A stretch of 64,000 bases of DNA, from positions 18,708-82,707 of the forward strand of contig NZ_LYVP01000016.1 in assembly GCF_001984065.1 (NCBI RefSeq), given 5' to 3'. The position numbers were made by a program, and so were the translations under genes. Numbering within the stretch: the first letter of the stretch is position 1; the number at the start of each line of letters is the position of its first letter. Below, piece by piece: positions 27,562 to 35,950 of the stretch. The DNA comes from Pseudomonas sp. KK4. Lineage in GTDB: Bacteria; Pseudomonadota; Gammaproteobacteria; Pseudomonadales; Pseudomonadaceae. The notes under the pieces are model-generated. The model was not told the origin of the DNA and made no database searches. It saw nothing but the letters and a program-made list of their open reading frames with translations.

Positions 27562-29082
27562 ATGCGTTACGCTCACCCCGGTACTGAAGGCGCTATCGTT
27601 TCGTTCAAGAGCAAATACGGTAACTACATCGGCGGCGAGTTCGTCGCGCCTGTCAAAGGTCAGTACTTCACCAATACCTCGCCAGTGAATGGCCAACCCA
27701 TCGCCGAATTCCCCCGCTCCACGGCCGAAGACATCGACAAGGCCCTGGACGCTGCCCACGCCGCTGCCGATGCGTGGGGCGCCACCTCCGCCCAGGCCCG
27801 TTCGCTGATCCTGCTGAAAATCGCCGATCGCATCGAACAGAATCTGGAAACCCTGGCGATCACCGAATCCTGGGACAACGGCAAAGCCGTTCGCGAAACC
27901 CTCAACGCCGACATCCCGCTGGCCGCCGACCACTTCCGCTACTTCGCCGGTTGCATCCGCGCCCAGGAAGGCAGCGCTGCCGAGATCGACGGCAACACCG
28001 TGGCCTATCACATCCATGAACCGCTGGGCGTGGTCGGGCAGATCATCCCGTGGAACTTCCCGATCCTGATGGCCGCCTGGAAACTCGCCCCGGCCCTGGC
28101 TGCCGGCAACTGCGTAGTACTCAAGCCTGCCGAGCAGACCCCGCTGGGCATCACCGTGCTGGTCGAGCTGATTGGCGACCTGCTGCCACCGGGCGTGCTG
28201 AACATCGTGCAGGGCTACGGCAAAGAAGCCGGCGAAGCCCTGGCCACCAGCAAGCGCATCGCCAAGATCGCCTTCACCGGCTCGACCCCGGTCGGCTCGC
28301 ACATCATGAAATGCGCGGCGGAAAACATCATCCCGTCCACCGTGGAGCTGGGTGGCAAATCGCCGAACATCTTCTTCGAAGACATCATGAAGGCTGAACC
28401 AAGCTTCATCGAAAAAGCCGCCGAAGGCCTGGTGCTGGCGTTCTTCAACCAGGGCGAAGTCTGCACCTGCCCGTCCCGCGCCCTGGTGCAGGAGTCGATC
28501 TACGACGACTTCATGAAAGAAGTCATGAAGAAAGTCCTGTCGATCAAGCGTGGCGACCCGCTGGACACCGACACCATGGTCGGCGCCCAGGCGTCCGAGC
28601 AACAATTCGACAAGATCCTGTCGTATCTGGAAATCGCCAAGGGTGAAGGTGCCGAACTGCTGACCGGCGGCAAGGTGGAAAAACTCGAGGGCAACCTGGC
28701 GAGCGGTTATTACATCCAGCCAACCCTGCTCAAGGGCACTAACAAGATGCGCGTGTTCCAGGAAGAGATCTTTGGCCCGGTGGTGAGCATCACCACCTTC
28801 AAGGACGAAGCCGAAGCGCTGGCCATTGCCAACGACACCGAGTTCGGCCTGGGCGCCGGCCTCTGGACCCGCGACATCAACCGCGCCTATCGCATGGGCC
28901 GCGCCATCAAGGCCGGTCGCGTGTGGACCAACTGCTACCACCTGTACCCGGCGCACGCCGCGTTCGGTGGCTACAAGAAGTCTGGTGTAGGTCGTGAAAC
29001 CCACAAGATGATGCTCGATCACTATCAGCAGACCAAAAACCTGCTGGTGAGCTACGACATCAATCCGTTGGGCTTCTTCTAA
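27562..29082 (+). CDS. NAD-dependent (acet)aldehyde dehydrogenase, ExaC/AcoD type
   Basis: A 506-residue aldehyde dehydrogenase that would oxidise the acetaldehyde released by ethanolamine ammonia-lyase. Conserved elements: cofactor motif [28 protein letters not shown], the glutamate motif [12 protein letters not shown] and the catalytic cysteine (Cys301) in [13 protein letters not shown], the doublet Cys-x-Cys typical of the ExaC/AcoD group. Transcribed from a sigma-54 promoter divergent from eatR. In P. aeruginosa the matching gene (PA4022) was studied as a hydrazone/aldehyde dehydrogenase. A REP doublet and ~225 bp separate it from eutB. Confidence 0.93.
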   Translation: MRYAHPGTEGAIVSFKSKYGNYIGGEFVAPVKGQYFTNTSPVNGQPIAEFPRSTAEDIDKALDAAHAAADAWGATSAQARSLILLKIADRIEQNLETLAITESWDNGKAVRETLNADIPLAADHFRYFAGCIRAQEGSAAEIDGNTVAYHIHEPLGVVGQIIPWNFPILMAAWKLAPALAAGNCVVLKPAEQTPLGITVLVELIGDLLPPGVLNIVQGYGKEAGEALATSKRIAKIAFTGSTPVGSHIMKCAAENIIPSTVELGGKSPNIFFEDIMKAEPSFIEKAAEGLVLAFFNQGEVCTCPSRALVQESIYDDFMKEVMKKVLSIKRGDPLDTDTMVGAQASEQQFDKILSYLEIAKGEGAELLTGGKVEKLEGNLASGYYIQPTLLKGTNKMRVFQEEIFGPVVSITTFKDEAEALAIANDTEFGLGAGLWTRDINRAYRMGRAIKAGRVWTNCYHLYPAHAAFGGYKKSGVGRETHKMMLDHYQQTKNLLVSYDINPLGFF

Positions 29083-29124
29083 GGGTGTGGGGCGATGCAG
29101 GTGATGCTGTGTCGCCCTTTCAAT

Positions 29125-29224
29125 CGCTTTCGCGAGCAAGCCCGCTCCCACATGGGTTTGGGGGTGTCTGTCATTGCAGGCATGCCGTAAAACCCATGTG
29201 GGAGCGGGCTTGCTCGCGAAGGCG
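29125..29224. repeat. REP doublet (REPIN)
   Basis: Two inverted REP cores of the GGGAGCGGGCTTGCTCGCG type ~45 bp apart, between the aldehyde dehydrogenase and eutB. In P. aeruginosa this place is occupied by an ethanolamine permease gene. Confidence 0.9.
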
Positions 29225-29307
29225 TGCTCAATCGCACCACTTTGCTGGCGCAAGCCTTGCATATCATCGATCACCAAGATGCGTAGAGAACAAGAGGACT
29301 CCGCCCC

Positions 29308-30702
29308 ATGGCCGTATTCGCCCACTCCGTCGGCGCCCAGACCTATCGCTTCGACAGCCTCAAGGACGTGATGGCCAAGGCCAGTCCGGCACGGTCCGGA
29401 GACTTTCTGGCGGGTGTCGCCGCGCTCAACGATGGTGAGCGCGTCGCCGCGCAGATGGCCCTGGCCGACATTCCCCTGAGCCATTTCCTGCAGGAAGTGC
29501 TGATTCCCTATGAAGCCGATGAAGTCACCCGACTGATCATCGACACCCACGACAAACAAGCTTTCGCGATCGTCAGCCACCTCACCGTCGGCGGCTTTCG
29601 CGACTGGCTGCTCAGCGATGCCGCCGACGAGCATGTCCTGCGCGCCCTCGCCCCGGGCCTGACCCCGGAGATGGTCGCCGCCGTGTCGAAGATCATGCGC
29701 GTGCAGGATCTGGTGCTGGTGGCGCAGAAAATCCGCGTGGTCACGCAGTTCCGCGGCACCCTGGGCCTGCGCGGACGATTATCCACACGGCTGCAACCGA
29801 ATCATCCTACAGACGAGCCGGCCGGCATCGCCGCCAGCATTCTCGACGGCCTGCTGCACGGCAACGGCGATGCCATGATCGGCATCAACCCGGCCACCGA
29901 CAGCATCGCCTCGATCTGCGCCCTGCTGGAAATGCTCGACGCGATCATCCAGCGCTACGAAATTCCGACCCAGGCCTGCGTGCTGACCCACGTCACCACC
30001 TCGATCGAAGCGGCCAATCGTGGCGTGCCCCTGGACCTGGTGTTCCAGTCGATCGCCGGCACCGAGGCGGCCAACGCCAGTTTCGGCATCAATCTGAACG
30101 TGTTGAAAGAAGGCTATGACGCGGGCCTGAGCCTCAATCGCGGCACCCTCGGGCAAAACCTGATGTATTTCGAAACCGGCCAGGGCAGTGCCCTGTCAGC
30201 CAATGCGCACCACGGTGTCGATCAACAGACCTGCGAAACCCGAGCCTACGCCGTCGCACGCCATTTCAACCCGTTCCTGGTGAACACCGTCGTCGGCTTC
30301 ATCGGCCCGGAATACCTCTACAACGGCAAACAAATCATCCGCGCCGGCCTCGAAGATCACTTCTGCGGCAAACTGCTGGGCGTGCCGATGGGCTGCGACA
30401 TCTGCTACACCAACCATGCCGAAGCCGACCAGGACGACATGGACACCTTGCTGACGTTGCTGGGTGTGGCCGGGATCAACTTCATCATGGGCATCCCCGG
30501 CTCCGACGACATCATGCTCAACTACCAGACCACCTCGTTTCACGACGCGCTCTATGCCCGGCAGACCCTCGGGCTCAAGCCCGCGCCGGAATTCGAGCAA
30601 TGGCTGGCGAGAATGGGCATCTTCACCCAGGCGGACGGCAAGGTTCTGTTCGGCAACAGCCTGCCACCGGCCTTCCGCCAGGCCCTGGCGCAATTGGGAT
30701 GA
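29308..30702 (+). CDS. eutB: Ethanolamine ammonia-lyase large subunit
   Basis: The 464-residue TIM-barrel subunit of the adenosylcobalamin enzyme that splits ethanolamine into acetaldehyde and ammonia. Conserved blocks include [23 protein letters not shown] N-terminal sequence, [39 protein letters not shown] and [20 protein letters not shown]. Length matches the family (~453-465). It overlaps eutC by 4 bp. The carboxysome-like eut shell genes of enterics are absent, as in other pseudomonads. Confidence 0.96.
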   Translation: MAVFAHSVGAQTYRFDSLKDVMAKASPARSGDFLAGVAALNDGERVAAQMALADIPLSHFLQEVLIPYEADEVTRLIIDTHDKQAFAIVSHLTVGGFRDWLLSDAADEHVLRALAPGLTPEMVAAVSKIMRVQDLVLVAQKIRVVTQFRGTLGLRGRLSTRLQPNHPTDEPAGIAASILDGLLHGNGDAMIGINPATDSIASICALLEMLDAIIQRYEIPTQACVLTHVTTSIEAANRGVPLDLVFQSIAGTEAANASFGINLNVLKEGYDAGLSLNRGTLGQNLMYFETGQGSALSANAHHGVDQQTCETRAYAVARHFNPFLVNTVVGFIGPEYLYNGKQIIRAGLEDHFCGKLLGVPMGCDICYTNHAEADQDDMDTLLTLLGVAGINFIMGIPGSDDIMLNYQTTSFHDALYARQTLGLKPAPEFEQWLARMGIFTQADGKVLFGNSLPPAFRQALAQLG

Positions 30703-31535
30703 GTCCAGACATGGAAAAAATACCCTTCGATCCGCACAACCCCTGGCTGGAGTTGCGGCGCCTGACCCCGGCGCGTATCGCTCTGGGCCGTACCGGCACC
30801 AGCATGCCGACCCGGGCGCAGCTTGATTTTCAGTATGCCCACGCCCAGGCGCGGGATGCGGTGCATTTGCCGTTCGATCATGGCGCCCTGAGCGCGCAAC
30901 TGGCGGAACGGGGACGGGAAAGCCTTTTGCTGCACAGTGCGGCCATTGACCGCAACAGCTACCTGCAACGCCCCGATCTGGGGCGAAAGTTGAGTGATGC
31001 ATCGGCCAAGGCTTTACGCGAATATGCGGCGGCCCATCCGGGCGGGGTCGATCTGGTCATCGTGGTCGCCGATGGCTTGTCAGCCTTGGCGGTTCATCGG
31101 CACACCTTGCCCCTTCTGGCGCGGCTCGAAGAACACATTCGCGCTGAAAACTGGACCGTGGCACCGGTGGTTTTGGTGGAACAGGGTCGCGTCGCGGTCG
31201 CTGATGAAATCGGTGAATTGCTGGGCGCGAAAATGACCGTGATTCTGATCGGCGAGCGCCCGGGTCTCAGCTCGCCAGACAGTCTGGGACTGTACTTCAC
31301 CTACAATCCCAAGGTCGGCCTGACGGATGCCTACCGCAACTGCATCTCCAACGTGCGCCTTGAAGGCCTGAGTTATGGCATGGCGGCGCATCGCTTGTTG
31401 TATTTGATGCGCGAGGCCTGTCGGCGGCGGCTGTCGGGCGTCAGCCTGAAGGACGAAGCGCAAGTGCAGACGCTGGAGGACGATTCGGGTGCGGACATGA
31501 AAGGTAATTTCCTGCTGAGCCCGCCCGAGGCCTGA
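30699..31535 (+). CDS. eutC: Ethanolamine ammonia-lyase small subunit
   Basis: The 278-residue partner of EutB that holds the cobalamin. Characteristic segments: [53 protein letters not shown] and [23 protein letters not shown] 30699 overlaps the eutB stop (ATGA); ATG 30711 ([12 protein letters not shown]) is an alternative. A GCCTGAAA/TTTCAGGC inverted repeat (31530-31572) spans its stop codon. The enzyme needs B12, for which a BtuB/BtuF-like uptake pair is encoded at 50-52.6 kb. Confidence 0.95.
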   Translation: MSPDMEKIPFDPHNPWLELRRLTPARIALGRTGTSMPTRAQLDFQYAHAQARDAVHLPFDHGALSAQLAERGRESLLLHSAAIDRNSYLQRPDLGRKLSDASAKALREYAAAHPGGVDLVIVVADGLSALAVHRHTLPLLARLEEHIRAENWTVAPVVLVEQGRVAVADEIGELLGAKMTVILIGERPGLSSPDSLGLYFTYNPKVGLTDAYRNCISNVRLEGLSYGMAAHRLLYLMREACRRRLSGVSLKDEAQVQTLEDDSGADMKGNFLLSPPEA

Positions 31536-31649
31536 AACGCTTGTGCGTTGCACTTTCGTTCCAGTTTCAGGCAGGATCGACGCACGGCATTCAGGGTTTC
31601 CCGTCGCCGTCCAAGCATGCACGACAGCCACTTGAAGACGAGACCTACC

Positions 31650-32111
31650 ATGCGGATTATTCAAGCGACCCTCGAACACCTGGATTTGCTGACCCCGTTG
31701 TTCGTCAAGTATCGCGAGTTTTATGGGTCCCTGCCGTATCCGGACTCGTCCCGGGCGTTCCTCGAGAAACGCCTGCGTCGCAAGGAATCGGTGATCTACC
31801 TGGCCCTGTCCGATGACGACAACAGCAAACTGATGGGCTTTTGCCAGTTGTATCCGAGCTTCTCTTCGCTTTCGCTCAAGCGCGTCTGGATCCTCAATGA
31901 CATTTATGTCGCCGAGGACGCCCGCCGCCAACTGGTGGCCGACCACCTGATACGCACCGCGAAGAAAATGGCCAAGGAAACCAACGCCGTGCGGATGCGC
32001 GTTTCCACCAGCAGCAACAACGAAGTGGCGCAGAAAACCTACGAATCCATCGGATTCAAGGAAGACACCGAGTTCAAGAACTACGTATTGCCGATCAGCG
32101 ACGAGTTGTAG
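31650..32111 (+). CDS. GNAT-family N-acetyltransferase
   Basis: A 153-residue acetyltransferase. The acetyl-CoA binding motif A is visible in LNDIYVAEDARRQLVADHLI, followed by the second half of the fold (ETNAVRMRVSTSSNNEVAQKTYESIGF). Substrate not known. ATG 31650 begins the conserved MRIIQATLEHLDLL; ATG 31617 is a possible but less conserved alternative. It follows eutC by ~115 bp on the same strand, an order also seen in P. aeruginosa (PA4026), but a link to ethanolamine use is unproven. Confidence 0.85.
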   Translation: MRIIQATLEHLDLLTPLFVKYREFYGSLPYPDSSRAFLEKRLRRKESVIYLALSDDDNSKLMGFCQLYPSFSSLSLKRVWILNDIYVAEDARRQLVADHLIRTAKKMAKETNAVRMRVSTSSNNEVAQKTYESIGFKEDTEFKNYVLPISDEL

Positions 32112-32119
32112 GCAAGCCC

Positions 32120-32217
32120 CCTGTAGGAGCGAGCTCGCTCGCGATGTTCACAAGGACGCCGTGGGGCATCAGACTTCCCTCGTTATCGTCAACGACCATC
32201 GCGAGCTCGCTCCTGCA
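32120..32217. repeat. REP doublet, GAGCTCGCTCGCGA class
   Basis: TGTAGGAGCGAGCTCGCTCGCGAT and its near-complete inverted copy ~50 bp apart. The core GGAGCGAGCTCGCTCGCGA differs from the GGGAGCGGGCTTGCTCGCG class found elsewhere in the window. Confidence 0.85.
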
Positions 32218-32308
32218 AGGGCATTCGTTATTAATTGTCATCCGACAACTCATCGCGTCCTCGACATCCCCCGCTACAATCTCGACGCGCTTTTCACGTC
32301 CTCGACCG

Positions 32309-32314
32309 TATAAT
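32309..32314 (+). promoter_or_regulatory. -10 element upstream of dedA
   Basis: Perfect TATAAT about 100 bp before the dedA ATG; no convincing -35 at 16-18 bp (GCGCTT region). Would start the transcript near 32321, just before the leader hairpin. Confidence 0.5.
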
Positions 32315-32330
32315 GCCGACCTTCCGGCTT

Positions 32331-32362
32331 GTAAGAAAAACTACCTCCGTCTGTAGTCTTAC
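32331..32362 (+). promoter_or_regulatory. Leader hairpin of dedA mRNA
   Basis: GTAAG (32331-32335) and ACTAC (32340-32344) pair with GTAGT-CTTAC (32353-32362), giving a 10-bp stem with a four-A bulge and the 8-nt loop CTCCGTCT. It would lie at the 5' end of the transcript. Function unknown. Confidence 0.4.
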
Positions 32363-32416
32363 GCGCAGTTATCCGCACAGGCCCACTGAACAGGGCCGTC
32401 ATCACAGGTGCCTTCC

Positions 32417-33073
32417 ATGGATTTCAACCCGCTCGATCTCGTCCTGCATCTCGATGTTTACCTCGACATGCTGGTCAACAACTACGGGCCATGGATCTAC
32501 GCGATTCTGTTTCTGGTGATTTTCTGTGAAACCGGTCTGGTGGTGATGCCCTTCCTGCCAGGCGACTCGCTGCTGTTCATCGCCGGCGCCGTAGCCGCTG
32601 GCGGCGGCATGGACCCGGTGCTGCTGGGCGGGCTGTTGATGCTTGCTGCAATTCTGGGCGACAGCACCAACTACGTCATCGGACGAACGGCCGGCGAGCG
32701 ATTGTTCAGCAATCCGAACTCGAAAATCTTCCGTCGCGACTACCTGCAACAAACCCACGACTTCTACGACAAGCACGGCGGCAAAACCGTGACCCTGGCG
32801 CGCTTCCTGCCGATCATTCGCACCTTCGCGCCGTTCGTCGCCGGTGTCGCAAAAATGCCTTACCCGCGGTTTTTCGGTTTCAGTGTTCTAGGCACCATCC
32901 TGTGGGTGGGTGGCCTGGTCACACTGGGCTACTTCTTCGGCAACGTCCCGTTCATCAAATCCAATCTGTCGCTGCTGGTGGTCGGCATCATCCTGCTGTC
33001 ACTGGTTCCGATGATCATTGGTGTGGTGCGCAGCCGCTTTGGCGACTCGAACTCCAAAGCCGAAACCCGCTGA
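32417..33073 (+). CDS. DedA-family membrane protein
   Basis: A 218-residue inner-membrane protein of the DedA (VTT/SNARE-associated) family, close to E. coli YqjA/YghB. Conserved segments: FCETGLVVMPFLPGDSLLF with the acidic residues, GDSTNYVIGRTAGERLF, and the ARFLPIIRTFAPFVAGVAKM motif with its essential arginines. Some family members act as undecaprenyl-phosphate or phosphatidylethanolamine translocases and in envelope stress. Start ATG 32417. The next gene follows after 6 bp, so the two are probably co-transcribed. Confidence 0.93.
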   Translation: MDFNPLDLVLHLDVYLDMLVNNYGPWIYAILFLVIFCETGLVVMPFLPGDSLLFIAGAVAAGGGMDPVLLGGLLMLAAILGDSTNYVIGRTAGERLFSNPNSKIFRRDYLQQTHDFYDKHGGKTVTLARFLPIIRTFAPFVAGVAKMPYPRFFGFSVLGTILWVGGLVTLGYFFGNVPFIKSNLSLLVVGIILLSLVPMIIGVVRSRFGDSNSKAETR

Positions 33074-33079
33074 TCCGGC

Positions 33080-33892
33080 ATGTGGTCACTCAGCGCCTGG
33101 CGACGCCAGCGCACCTTGGCTAAACACCCGATTGCCGACGACATGTGGCAACGGGTGCGCCATCACCTGAGCTTTCTCGACGGCATCAGCGCCGCTGAAG
33201 ACCAGTGGCTGCGCCAAGCCTGCGTACTGTTTCTACAAGACAAACACCTGACCGCCCTGCCGGGTGTCGAGCTGCACCAGGAGCAACGACTGCTGCTCGC
33301 CGCCCAGGCGCAATTGCCGTTGCTTCATTTGGGCGACCTGAACTGGTATCAGGGCTTCCACGAAATCGTGCTCTACCCCGACGACTTCCTCAGCCCTCAG
33401 CGCCATCGGGACGCCAGTGGCGTCGAGCACGAGTGGGACGGCGAACACAGCGGCGAAGCCTGGCAGCAGGGCCCGGTCATCCTGGCCTGGCCGGGCGTGA
33501 TGGCCAGCGGTGGCTGGGACGGCTACAACCTGGTGATCCACGAACTGGCGCACAAACTCGACATGCTCAACGGCAACGCCAACGGCCTGCCGCCACTGCA
33601 CGCCGACATGCGGGTCAGCGACTGGGCCAGGGTCATGCAAGAGGCCTACGATGACCTCGACCAGCAACTGGAGCGCAATCCGGACGCCGAAACCGCCATC
33701 GATCCTTACGCTGCGGAAAATCCCGCCGAGTTCTTCGCCGTCACCAGCGAATACTTCTTCAGCGCCCCGGATTTGCTGCACGAGGCTTATCCACAGGTGT
33801 ACGCCCAACTGAAGCTTTTCTACCGGCAGGACCCGTTGGCGCGGCTGAGGCAACTTCAGGCCACGGACCCGGTCTATCAGGCACACGACTAA
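33080..33892 (+). CDS. mtfA: MtfA-like zinc metallopeptidase
   Basis: A 270-residue cytosolic peptidase of the MtfA (M90) family, which in E. coli binds the repressor Mlc and has aminopeptidase activity. The zinc site is HELAHKLDM (His154, Glu155, His158), with a downstream glutamate in NPAEFFAVTSEYFF as third ligand. Other family blocks: GFHEIVLYPDDFL and VIHELAHKLDMLNGNANGLP. It is 6 bp after dedA. Confidence 0.9.
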   Translation: MWSLSAWRRQRTLAKHPIADDMWQRVRHHLSFLDGISAAEDQWLRQACVLFLQDKHLTALPGVELHQEQRLLLAAQAQLPLLHLGDLNWYQGFHEIVLYPDDFLSPQRHRDASGVEHEWDGEHSGEAWQQGPVILAWPGVMASGGWDGYNLVIHELAHKLDMLNGNANGLPPLHADMRVSDWARVMQEAYDDLDQQLERNPDAETAIDPYAAENPAEFFAVTSEYFFSAPDLLHEAYPQVYAQLKLFYRQDPLARLRQLQATDPVYQAHD

Positions 33893-33937
33893 GGTCTACG
33901 CGACTTCTGGTACGTGGCGTCGCCGTAGGAATATGCC

Positions 33938-33943
33938 TATAAT
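33938..33943 (+). promoter_or_regulatory. -10 element of ppa
   Basis: Perfect TATAAT about 63 bp upstream of the ppa ATG. The -35 is not clear. The GGGGGCAACGCCC sequence at the ribosome binding site can form a small hairpin. Confidence 0.5.
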
Positions 33944-34005
33944 CGCCGCCACTTTTTGGTCAATCCGGCCAAGTGTTTTTGGTCAACTAACGGGGGCAAC
34001 GCCCA

Positions 34006-34533
34006 ATGAGCTACAGCAAGATTCCGGCTGGCAAAGACCTGCCGAACGACATCTACGTCGCGATCGAGATTCCGGCCAACCACGCGCCGATCAAATACGA
34101 AATCGACAAAGACAGCGATTGCCTGTTCGTTGACCGTTTCATGGCCACCCCAATGTTCTACCCGGCCAACTACGGTTACATCCCGAACACTCTGGCTGAC
34201 GACGGCGATCCCCTGGACGTACTGGTCGTGACCCCTTACCCGGTTGCCCCAGGTTCGGTGATCCGCGCTCGTCCAGTCGGCATCCTGAACATGACCGACG
34301 ATGGCGGCGGCGATGCCAAAGTGATCGCGGTACCCCACGACAAGCTGTCGCAGCTGTACGTCGACGTTAAGGAATACACCGATCTGCCAGCCCTGCTGAT
34401 CCAGCAGATCGAGCACTTCTTCGCGAACTACAAAGATCTCGAAAAAGGCAAATGGGTGAAAATCGAAGGCTGGGACGGTGCAGATGCCGCCCGTGCTGCG
34501 ATCACCAAATCGGTTGCTGCCTATAAAGGGTAA
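34006..34533 (+). CDS. ppa: Inorganic pyrophosphatase
   Basis: A 175-residue family I soluble pyrophosphatase, hydrolysing PPi to drive biosynthetic reactions. The family signature DGDPLDVLV with its metal-binding aspartates is at ~66-74, and [37 protein letters not shown] and [17 protein letters not shown] are typical. Own promoter (TATAAT at 33938) and a strong terminator indicate a monocistronic unit. Confidence 0.97.
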   Translation: MSYSKIPAGKDLPNDIYVAIEIPANHAPIKYEIDKDSDCLFVDRFMATPMFYPANYGYIPNTLADDGDPLDVLVVTPYPVAPGSVIRARPVGILNMTDDGGGDAKVIAVPHDKLSQLYVDVKEYTDLPALLIQQIEHFFANYKDLEKGKWVKIEGWDGADAARAAITKSVAAYKG

Positions 34534-34569
34534 GAGCCGCTGCACGCTTTAAGCTGCACGTTCAAGAGA

Positions 34570-34592
34570 CCCCGGTTGATCCGGGGTTTTTT
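34570..34592 (+). terminator. Rho-independent terminator after ppa
   Basis: CCCCGG-TTGAT-CCGGGG followed by six T, 37 bp past the ppa stop. Confidence 0.95.
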
Positions 34593-34691
34593 GTGGGCGG
34601 TTGAAAGGCATATTTAAACGCCTTGTTTAACACGGCGCGATTGGGTGGGTTTTTGTTTAAAATTCCTCAAACGCGTCTTACATTCCGTCGT

Positions 34692-34709
34692 AAATTTCCC
34701 GCGAAATTT
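34692..34709. promoter_or_regulatory. Operator-like palindrome upstream of the S24 repressor
   Basis: AAATTTC-CCGC-GAAATTT: perfect 7-bp arms around four bases, 51 bp before the repressor start, in an AT-rich promoter-like stretch. A likely autoregulatory operator. A related half (AATTTCCC) recurs downstream of the gene at 35677-35684. Confidence 0.55.
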
Positions 34710-34759
34710 GAACGAAGCGTTTATTCAAAGGGCTTTGCCTCGCCAGTAGACTCGCGTTC

Positions 34760-35506
34760 ATGAAAAAGAACACTAGCGGTCCACGATTCAAAGCCCTCCT
34801 GGGAATAGCGAATATCACCACGACTGGATTCGCCGAATTCCTGAATACTGCGCCGCAAAATGTCCATAACTGGTACAAGCGCGGCGTGCCTGCCCACTAC
34901 ATGGAAGAAGTCGCCAGGAAGCTGTCCGTCAGCAGTGAATGGCTCAAGACAGGAGAAGGCCCCAAGGATGCCGTACACCTGCGTCTGCACGACGAATCCG
35001 GCAACGTCTTCGATGCCCAGGCCATTCGCGGCGTCTATACCGTTATCGAACCCACCGACATCGACCTGCCCATCTACAAAGAAACCGCCACTGCACCCGA
35101 CTCAGGCAAAACCCACGTCATCGAAGACCCTGGCCAAACCATTCGCCTGCCCCGCACCCACCTCGACTCCCTGGAAATCAACCACTCGGATGCCATCTGC
35201 ACCTACATGATCGGCAACAGCATGGCCGAACGCATAGAAGACGGCTCGATCCTGGCCATCGACCGCGGCCTGACGCAAATCGTGGACGGCGAGATCTACG
35301 CCATCGAACATGACGGCATGCTGCGCATCAAATACGTACATCGAATGCCGGGCAACGCGCTGCGACTGCGCAGCCATAACCGCGAGCAGTACCCGGACGA
35401 GATTTTTCGGGCCGCACAAATCGAAGAGCAGAACATCAGGATTGTCGGCTGGGTGTTCTGGTGGTCAACACTGAACAAGCGCAGGCCGGAGGTGCCGTTT
35501 CTGTAG
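34760..35506 (+). CDS. Phage-type repressor with S24 (LexA/CI-like) domain
   Basis: A 248-residue protein. The N-terminal helix-turn-helix (~10-65) reads FKALLGIANITTTGFAEFL then NVHNWYKRGVPAHYMEEVAR and VSSEWLKTGEG, like Bacteroidetes/CI-type phage repressors. The C-terminal S24 peptidase fold (~125-235) keeps the Ser-Lys pair: Ser154 in MIGNSMAERI and Lys191 in MLRIKYVHRM. No Ala-Gly or Cys-Gly bond is present in the linker (60-140), so self-cleavage by the classic route is doubtful. No phage genes are nearby. The start has a weak ribosome binding site. Terminator of ppa lies upstream. Confidence 0.82.
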   Translation: MKKNTSGPRFKALLGIANITTTGFAEFLNTAPQNVHNWYKRGVPAHYMEEVARKLSVSSEWLKTGEGPKDAVHLRLHDESGNVFDAQAIRGVYTVIEPTDIDLPIYKETATAPDSGKTHVIEDPGQTIRLPRTHLDSLEINHSDAICTYMIGNSMAERIEDGSILAIDRGLTQIVDGEIYAIEHDGMLRIKYVHRMPGNALRLRSHNREQYPDEIFRAAQIEEQNIRIVGWVFWWSTLNKRRPEVPFL

Positions 35507-35524
35507 ATAGGCTTTTCTGTAGCA

Positions 35525-35642
35525 GCTGGCGAAGCCTGCGTCCGGCTGCGCCGCAGTCGTGAATCGGCATCCGCGGTATACATGAATCACTGCAGTGACT
35601 GGTTTTGCGACTGCTTCGCAGCCGGACGCAGTCTTCGCCAGC
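35525..35642. repeat. REP-like inverted repeat, GCGAAGCAGTCG class
   Basis: GCTGGCGAAGCCTGCGTCCGGCTGCG...CAGTCG and its inverted copy CGACTGCTTCGCAGCCGGACGCAG...CCAGC, ~50 bp apart with a few mismatches. Contains GCCGGAC cores like other Pseudomonas REPs but is a different family from the others here. Confidence 0.75.
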
Positions 35643-35673
35643 CTTCGGCATTGCTCCAGCCAGCATTCAGACT

Positions 35674-35881
35674 GGGAATTTCCCTCAAAAATCAGTATGC
35701 TGCGCCCCACATTTGCGCATCGACCCTCTCAGAGGCTCGGATCGCACCGACAAGGCAGATGATTTTCTCGCCGAGTCCCACAGCCGGACGCAAGATCCGG
35801 GTGTACGTTTTGAAGGCTGGCGAGGTTTACCAAAAATAAACCAAGCCAGTCCCCGAGAAGCCGGCCACAAGCCGGCTTTTT
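35674..35881 (+). ncRNA. Candidate small RNA or dispersed intergenic element
   Basis: The segment opens with a perfect GGGAATTTCCC palindrome (35674-35684) and a TATGCT -10-like box (35696-35701), and closes with an intrinsic terminator (35859-35881). No open frame in it looks protein-like. The terminated, gene-free transcript unit of ~180 nt suggests a small RNA; it might instead be a copy of a dispersed Pseudomonas repeat. No known RNA family was recognised. Confidence 0.35.
35859..35881 (+). terminator. Rho-independent terminator
   Basis: AGCCGGC-CACAA-GCCGGCT followed by TTTTT. It lies 350 bp past the repressor stop, so it ends either a long repressor 3' UTR or a separate small RNA. Confidence 0.85.
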
Positions 35882-35950
35882 AATGCCCGTGATTTGTGCA
35901 AGCACCTCCTGCACAACCTCCGCATCCAGTGACGCCTCTGCCTTCCAGCC

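Larger units (their letters stand above)
32112..32416. other. Intergenic region GNAT to dedA
   Basis: 305 bp without a gene. It holds a REP doublet of a distinct class (32120-32217), a TATAAT box (32309-32314) and a leader hairpin (32331-32362) before dedA. Confidence 0.8.
35507..35950. other. Intergenic region between S24 repressor and mag operon
   Basis: 444 bp without a convincing gene. It consists of a third class of REP-like doublet (35525-35642), an unassigned stretch with GGGAATTTCCC palindrome and a terminator-ended segment (35674-35881), and the 3' flank of the minus-strand magF gene. Confidence 0.7.

Noticed and set aside
27331..29634. A 767-codon minus-strand open frame opposite the aldehyde dehydrogenase and eutB
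   Set aside because: It is the antisense shadow of GC-rich genes with clear families on the plus strand and has no recognisable domain.
35582..35883. Small ORFs in the gap after the S24 repressor
   Set aside because: They read through the REP-like repeat, have no ribosome binding site and no protein-like composition.
34760..35950. Prophage or genomic island around the S24 repressor
   Set aside because: No integrase, structural, lysis or attachment-site signal; the flanks are ppa and the mag operon.
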